From NCBI GenBank assembly GCA_002733155.1, contig NVUO01000029.1:18499-28197 (forward strand): 9,699 nt of DNA, in the 5' to 3' direction. The first letter of the stretch is position 1, and each line of letters starts with the position of its first letter. This document shows, one piece after another, positions 6,214-9,699 of the stretch. This DNA comes from Sulfurimonas sp. Its GTDB lineage: Bacteria > Campylobacterota > Campylobacteria > Campylobacterales > Sulfurimonadaceae. A program made the translations under genes and the position numbers. The notes beneath the pieces were generated by a model, which was not told the DNA's origin, did not search any database, and saw only the letters and a program-made list of their open reading frames with translations.

Positions 6214-6476
6214 CTATATCGGTTGGGTATTACTTAGAGTTTGATGTAAGTATGACAAATAGGTAAATAAAACCCTCTTTAGGAATATATTTACCAAATA
6301 AAATGATAGATATATCTGAAATTTACTTTGATAAAACAATTGTCTTAATTCCACAAGGAAATATTGATTTACGTTTCGATACAATCCTCAAAAGATGTAA
6401 TATTCCAGACATGGGTTTATGTAATGCAGTCAATGATATATTTGAAATTAACTATATAATAAAAGAAGGAAAAAAA
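6214..6476 (+). promoter_or_regulatory. Upstream region of acs
   Basis: This 263-bp gap separates the signalling remnants from acs. It contains TTGATG (6241-6246) and, 17 bases on, TAAATA (6264-6269), a poor promoter-like pair. A perfect TATAAT is at 6455-6460, but it would place transcription start almost on the ribosome binding site. From ATG 6303 the acs frame is open for 58 extra codons, reading [20 protein letters not shown] at its start. I recognise no domain there and do not think it is part of acs. No clear terminator hairpin is visible. Confidence 0.35.
6464..6470 (+). promoter_or_regulatory. Ribosome binding site that sets the acs start
   Basis: AGAAGGA lies 6 bases before ATG 6477. 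It favours this start over the in-frame ATG at 6303, and the resulting protein length and N-terminus fit the family. The same AGAAGGA-A-run-ATG layout precedes pyrF. Confidence 0.8.
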
Positions 6477-8420
6477 ATGTCAGTAAAAGAAATTTTTCAA
6501 CCAAATGTGGAATTCTCAAAAAGTGCAAGAATTAAAAGTATGGCAGAGTACCAAGCTTTACAAGATGAAGCTATAAATGACTATGAAGGTTTTTGGTCTA
6601 GATTTGCTAAAGAGAAACTAGACTGGATAGAACCATTTACAAATACTATGGATGAAAGTAATTTTCCATTTGTTAAGTGGTTTGATGGTGGAAAATTAAA
6701 TGTAAGTTCACAGTGTATAGATCGCCATTTAGATTCAAAAGCTAATAAAACGGCTATTTTATTTGAGGGTGATCGCGGAGATACACTTAAAATTACTTAT
6801 GCAGAGTTATCAAAAAATGTAAACAAGTTTGCTAACTTACTTAAAAATGAATTAAATGTAAAAAAAGGTGATCGTGTAGTTATCTATATGCCAATGATTC
6901 CTGAAGCTGCTTATGCAATGTTAGCATGTGCAAGGATAGGTGCTATTCATTCTATAGTATTTGGTGGTTTCTCAGCTGAAGCTCTTAAAGATAGAATCCA
7001 AGATGCAGAGGCTAAAGTAGTTATAACAGCTGATGGTGCTTACAGAAAAGATAAACCATATATGCTAAAACCAGTTGTAGATACTGCCCTTAGTGGAAAA
7101 ACACCAGTTGAGAAAGTTTTAGTTGTTAAAAGAAACAATGAAGAGATTGCTTGGCTAGATGGTAGGGATATTTCATATAATGACATTATAGATAATCAAA
7201 GTGATGAGTGTGAAGCTGAAATTATGGATAGTGAGGATCCACTTTTCTTATTGTATACATCTGGTTCAACTGGTAAGCCAAAAGGTGTTCAACATAACTC
7301 TGCTGGATATATTCTTTGGGCACAAATGACTATGGAATGGGTATTTGATGTAAAAGAAGATGATGTTTACTGGTGTACAGCTGATGTAGGTTGGATTACT
7401 GGTCATACTTATATAGTTTATGGACCTTTAGCAATGGGTGCTACTACTGTAATGTTTGAGGGTGTCCCAACTTATCCTGATGCTGGACGTCCTTGGAAAA
7501 TGGTACAGGACCATAAAATAACTCAGTTTTATACAGCACCAACAGCTATACGTGTACTTCATAAAATGGGTGAAGATGAGCCATCTAAGTATGATATATC
7601 TACATTAAAGGTACTTGGTACAGTTGGGGAACCAATTGATCCACCTGCATGGAAGTGGTACTATGAAAGTGTAGGTCAAAGTAAATGTGCTATAGTTGAT
7701 ACATACTGGCAAACAGAGACAGGTGGTCATATAGTATCTCCACTTCCAGGTGCTACACCTATAAAACCAGCCTGTGCCACATTTCCATTACCTGGGATAA
7801 TGGCTGAGATTTTAGACCCTAAGACTGGAAAAAAAGTTGGAGCAGGCGAGAGTGGTTATATGTGTATAACTAAACCTTGGCCAGCAATGATTCGTGGGGT
7901 ATGGGGTGATGAAGATAGATTTGTTAAATCATACTTTGGAGATGTTAAAAAAGATGGAAAAGCAGTTTATTTTACTGGTGATGGTGCAAAGTATGATGAA
8001 GATGGATATATAACAATTACCGGTCGTACTGATGATGTTATTAATGTTTCAGGACATAGGATGGGTACAGCTGAAGTTGAAGCAGCTATTAAAAAATATA
8101 ATAATGTAGCAGAAGTTGCAGTAGTTGGAAAACCACACGAAATAAAAGGTGAGGGAATCTTTGCATATGTAGTTTTAAAAGAAGAAGCAGAAGCAGAATC
8201 TGAAATGAAAGCTATAAATGGAATGATAAAACAAGAGATAGGTAGTATCGCTTTATGTGATGATATTATCTTAGCTCCAGGTTTACCTAAAACTCGTTCA
8301 GGAAAAATTATGCGTCGCATACTTCGCTCAATTGCTAAGGGTGAAAAAATTACTCAAGATATCTCAACATTAGAGGATCCAAGCATTGTAGCTTCTATTG
8401 AATCTATGGTAAACGGTTAA
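6477..8420 (+). CDS. acs: Acetyl-CoA synthetase (AMP-forming)
   Basis: Acs activates acetate with ATP to acetyl-AMP and then forms acetyl-CoA, in the cytosol. From ATG 6477 the protein has 647 residues, close to the 652 of E. coli. The ACAS N-terminal segment includes [15 protein letters not shown]. The adenylation core carries [11 protein letters not shown] (about 260-270), and [10 protein letters not shown] has Trp411, which corresponds to the acetate-pocket Trp414 of the Salmonella enzyme. The hinge and C-terminal domain show [20 protein letters not shown] and [11 protein letters not shown]. In that last motif Lys610 is the catalytic lysine that is reversibly acetylated in the family (Lys609 in E. 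coli). Nothing is missing. The frame can be extended 58 codons upstream to 6303, but the AGAAGGA site and family length support 6477. The gene follows the decayed signalling pair and is followed by pyrF after 130 bp. Confidence 0.97.
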   Translation: MSVKEIFQPNVEFSKSARIKSMAEYQALQDEAINDYEGFWSRFAKEKLDWIEPFTNTMDESNFPFVKWFDGGKLNVSSQCIDRHLDSKANKTAILFEGDRGDTLKITYAELSKNVNKFANLLKNELNVKKGDRVVIYMPMIPEAAYAMLACARIGAIHSIVFGGFSAEALKDRIQDAEAKVVITADGAYRKDKPYMLKPVVDTALSGKTPVEKVLVVKRNNEEIAWLDGRDISYNDIIDNQSDECEAEIMDSEDPLFLLYTSGSTGKPKGVQHNSAGYILWAQMTMEWVFDVKEDDVYWCTADVGWITGHTYIVYGPLAMGATTVMFEGVPTYPDAGRPWKMVQDHKITQFYTAPTAIRVLHKMGEDEPSKYDISTLKVLGTVGEPIDPPAWKWYYESVGQSKCAIVDTYWQTETGGHIVSPLPGATPIKPACATFPLPGIMAEILDPKTGKKVGAGESGYMCITKPWPAMIRGVWGDEDRFVKSYFGDVKKDGKAVYFTGDGAKYDEDGYITITGRTDDVINVSGHRMGTAEVEAAIKKYNNVAEVAVVGKPHEIKGEGIFAYVVLKEEAEAESEMKAINGMIKQEIGSIALCDDIILAPGLPKTRSGKIMRRILRSIAKGEKITQDISTLEDPSIVASIESMVNG

Positions 8421-8550
8421 AACCCTTTACTAAGTTCTAAAGCGATATAATCCTTTAAAAAAAAAGTAAATAAGGTATCTCGCCAATTGGCGAAGCTTTA
8501 GTGACTGAATAAAATCTGGGCTTTGCTCAGGTTTTATGAGAAGGAAAAAA
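8421..8550 (+). promoter_or_regulatory. Structured 5' region of pyrF
   Basis: TATAAT at 8446-8451 is a possible -10 box with no clear -35. Downstream lie two inverted repeats. TCGCCAATTGGCGA (8480-8493) is a perfect 14-bp palindrome. AAAATCTGGGC and GCTCAGGTTTT (8511-8521, 8525-8535) form an 11-bp stem with two G-T pairs and a TTT loop, ending just before the pyrF ribosome binding site. Neither is followed by a T-run on the plus strand, so neither is a standard terminator for acs. They may be a leader structure or a dispersed intergenic repeat. Confidence 0.45.
8538..8545 (+). promoter_or_regulatory. Ribosome binding site that sets the pyrF start
   Basis: GAGAAGGA lies 5 bases before ATG 8551. 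The in-frame ATG at 8536 overlaps the hairpin and would place this site inside the gene, so 8551 is the better start. Confidence 0.8.
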
Positions 8551-9234
8551 ATGCAATTATGCGTAGCCCTTGACTTACCTACTGCAAAAGAAAATTTAGA
8601 CTTAATCCACAAAATAAAAAACTATAATATTTGGCTAAAAGTTGGACTGCGTACATATATACGTGACGGTGAATATTTTCTAAAAGAACTTAAAAAAATT
8701 AACCCAGATTTTAAAATATTTTTAGACCTGAAACTTTATGATATTCCAAATACTATGGCTGATTCAGCTGAGTCTATAATGGGACTAGGTGTAGATATGT
8801 TTAATGTTCATGCATCTGCCGGAAAACGTGCTATGAGTGAAGTTATGAGTAGATTAAGCAAGTATGATAAACGTCCAATAGTTTTGGCTGTAACAGCTCT
8901 TACATCATTTTCTGAGGATGAATTTACATTAGTTTATGAAAAATCTATAAATGAAAAAGCAGATCAATTTGCAAAAGATGCAATGGAGAGTGGGCTTGAT
9001 GGTGTAGTTTGTTCAGCTTTTGAATCTAAGTCAATAAAAAATATAACCTCAAATAAATTTATGACATTAACTCCAGGTATTCGTCCCTTTGGTGAGGATG
9101 CTGGTGATCAAAAAAGAGTAGCTGACATAAGTTTTGCAAAAGAAGCAAAAGTTGATTTTATAGTAGTTGGCCGTCCTATATATAAGTCAGATAATCCAGC
9201 AGAGGTAGTAAAAAATATTTTAGATAAACTCTAA
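8551..9234 (+). CDS. pyrF: Orotidine 5'-phosphate decarboxylase
   Basis: PyrF catalyses the last step of UMP synthesis, decarboxylation of orotidine 5'-phosphate, in the cytosol. From ATG 8551 the protein has 227 residues, normal for the short bacterial form, and starts [10 protein letters not shown]. The TIM-barrel active-site residues are visible: Asp8 in ALD, Lys30 in LKVG, and the signature [12 protein letters not shown] (57-68) with Asp59, Lys61 and Asp64. The phosphate-binding loops TPGIRP and VVGRPI follow near the C-terminus. The start is set by GAGAAGGA at 8538-8545. Its TAA (9232-9234) overlaps the stop of the opposite-strand protease gene. It has no functional link to acs; the two may have separate promoters given the structured gap. 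Confidence 0.97.
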   Translation: MQLCVALDLPTAKENLDLIHKIKNYNIWLKVGLRTYIRDGEYFLKELKKINPDFKIFLDLKLYDIPNTMADSAESIMGLGVDMFNVHASAGKRAMSEVMSRLSKYDKRPIVLAVTALTSFSEDEFTLVYEKSINEKADQFAKDAMESGLDGVVCSAFESKSIKNITSNKFMTLTPGIRPFGEDAGDQKRVADISFAKEAKVDFIVVGRPIYKSDNPAEVVKNILDKL

Positions 9235-9699
9235 TTTTCTTTTTTTCTTTTTTTCATTAAGTCTTGAAAAAGTTTAGAACTATCTTGAATTTTGTTTAAT
9301 TTATTATTTTTATCTATCTTATAAACACCAGTATGGTTTATAAAGGTGTCTGCTTTTAAATCATTTCGTTTATTTAGGTTTAATATTCTAAAGCTGAGAT
9401 TGTCTAGGATAAGTGGTGCTTGACCTTTTATTTTAAAATAACTCAAAACCATATGATAAGAATTAGTATATTGCTCATACACAGTTGTAAAAAAAAGTTT
9501 ATCTTTTGAGAATCCCAGTTTTATAAGTGTAAAGTATTTAATTATTACATAATCTTCACAGTCGCCATAACCTTTTATAAGAAACTCTTTTGGAGATGCC
9601 CAATAATCCTCTGTATTTTGTGTAATATCATCGTATTGAGGTAAGAGTTGATTTAGATAAAGATTTACTTTTTTTAGTTTAGTATCTTTTGAATCTTTT
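9231..9699 (-). CDS. Transglutaminase-like cysteine protease (BTLCP, peptidase family C93, LapG-related), C-terminal part (partial)
   Basis: The frame runs off the right edge at 9698, so the start and any signal peptide are not seen. The 155 visible residues include the catalytic triad of the bacterial transglutaminase-like cysteine protease family: Cys in [13 protein letters not shown] (codon 9560-9558), His in SYHMVLSYF (codon 9455-9453) and Asp in [12 protein letters not shown] (codon 9404-9402). [18 protein letters not shown] is typical of the domain. The best-known member, LapG, is a periplasmic protease that cleaves large adhesins such as LapA and is restrained by the c-di-GMP receptor LapD. 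That role is only an inference here, since no adhesin or LapD gene is in the window. The tail is lysine-rich (LMKKRKKEN). The gene converges on pyrF, with the two stop codons overlapping in CTAA (9231-9234). Confidence 0.88.
   Translation of the reverse strand, partial: KDSKDTKLKKVNLYLNQLLPQYDDITQNTEDYWASPKEFLIKGYGDCEDYVIIKYFTLIKLGFSKDKLFFTTVYEQYTNSYHMVLSYFKIKGQAPLILDNLSFRILNLNKRNDLKADTFINHTGVYKIDKNNKLNKIQDSSKLFQDLMKKRKKEN

Noticed and set aside
6455..6460. Perfect TATAAT before acs as its promoter
   Set aside because: Transcription would start at about 6467, inside the ribosome binding site, and no -35 is visible; it is likely chance in AT-rich DNA.
8480..8493. Intrinsic terminator of acs
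   Set aside because: The palindrome is strong, but AAGCTTTAG follows it rather than a T-run.
8430..8612. Minus-strand 60-codon open frame over the pyrF leader
   Set aside because: It overlaps the strong pyrF start and its hairpins and matches no family; it is best explained as a by-product of the structured leader.

Overview
The window is AT-rich bacterial chromosome, most likely from a Campylobacterota (epsilonproteobacterial) genome of the Sulfurimonas/Arcobacter/Sulfurovum type. The evidence is the block fabZ-lpxA-clpX (same order as Campylobacter jejuni), a long QueH-type epoxyqueuosine reductase, AAGGA-type ribosome binding sites before A-runs, and two-component proteins of the style common in that phylum. 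No species assignment is possible from the sequence alone.

Layout. Positions 1-3619 hold a minus-strand gene train read right to left: peptidyl-prolyl cis-trans isomerase, queH, fabZ, lpxA and clpX (cut off by the left edge). fabZ and lpxA serve fatty-acid and lipid A synthesis, queH makes tRNA queuosine, and clpX is the ATPase of the ClpXP protease. A palindromic/tandem repeat array (about 2995-3115) lies between the isomerase gene and queH and supplies the apparent N-terminus of queH. A structured 133-bp gap precedes clpX.

Positions 3739-6213, plus strand, hold the wreck of a signalling pair. The first gene was a membrane histidine kinase with a haem-type Tll0287-like (DUF3365) sensor. The second was a receiver-PAS-GGDEF-like output protein. 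The kinase has lost the whole segment that should carry the phospho-acceptor His, has changed its CxxCH motif to CLKCY, and carries frameshifts. The second gene has an in-frame stop after the receiver and a frameshift after the PAS segment, and its GGDEF-like domain lacks the GGDEF signature. Only the receiver (4955-5338) looks potentially intact.

Positions 6477-9234, plus strand, hold two intact metabolic genes: acs (acetyl-CoA synthetase, 647 aa) and pyrF (orotidine 5'-phosphate decarboxylase, 227 aa). Each start is set by an AGAAGGA ribosome binding site downstream of the longest possible start. The 5' region of pyrF folds into two strong inverted repeats and shares a short motif with the gap before clpX, which suggests a dispersed intergenic repeat family. 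At the right edge a minus-strand transglutaminase-like cysteine protease (family C93, LapG-related) runs out of the window. Its stop codon overlaps that of pyrF.

I see no convincing new multi-gene system here. The most notable points are the decayed signalling pair next to a LapG-like protease, the repeat-derived 5' end of queH, and the structured intergenic elements.
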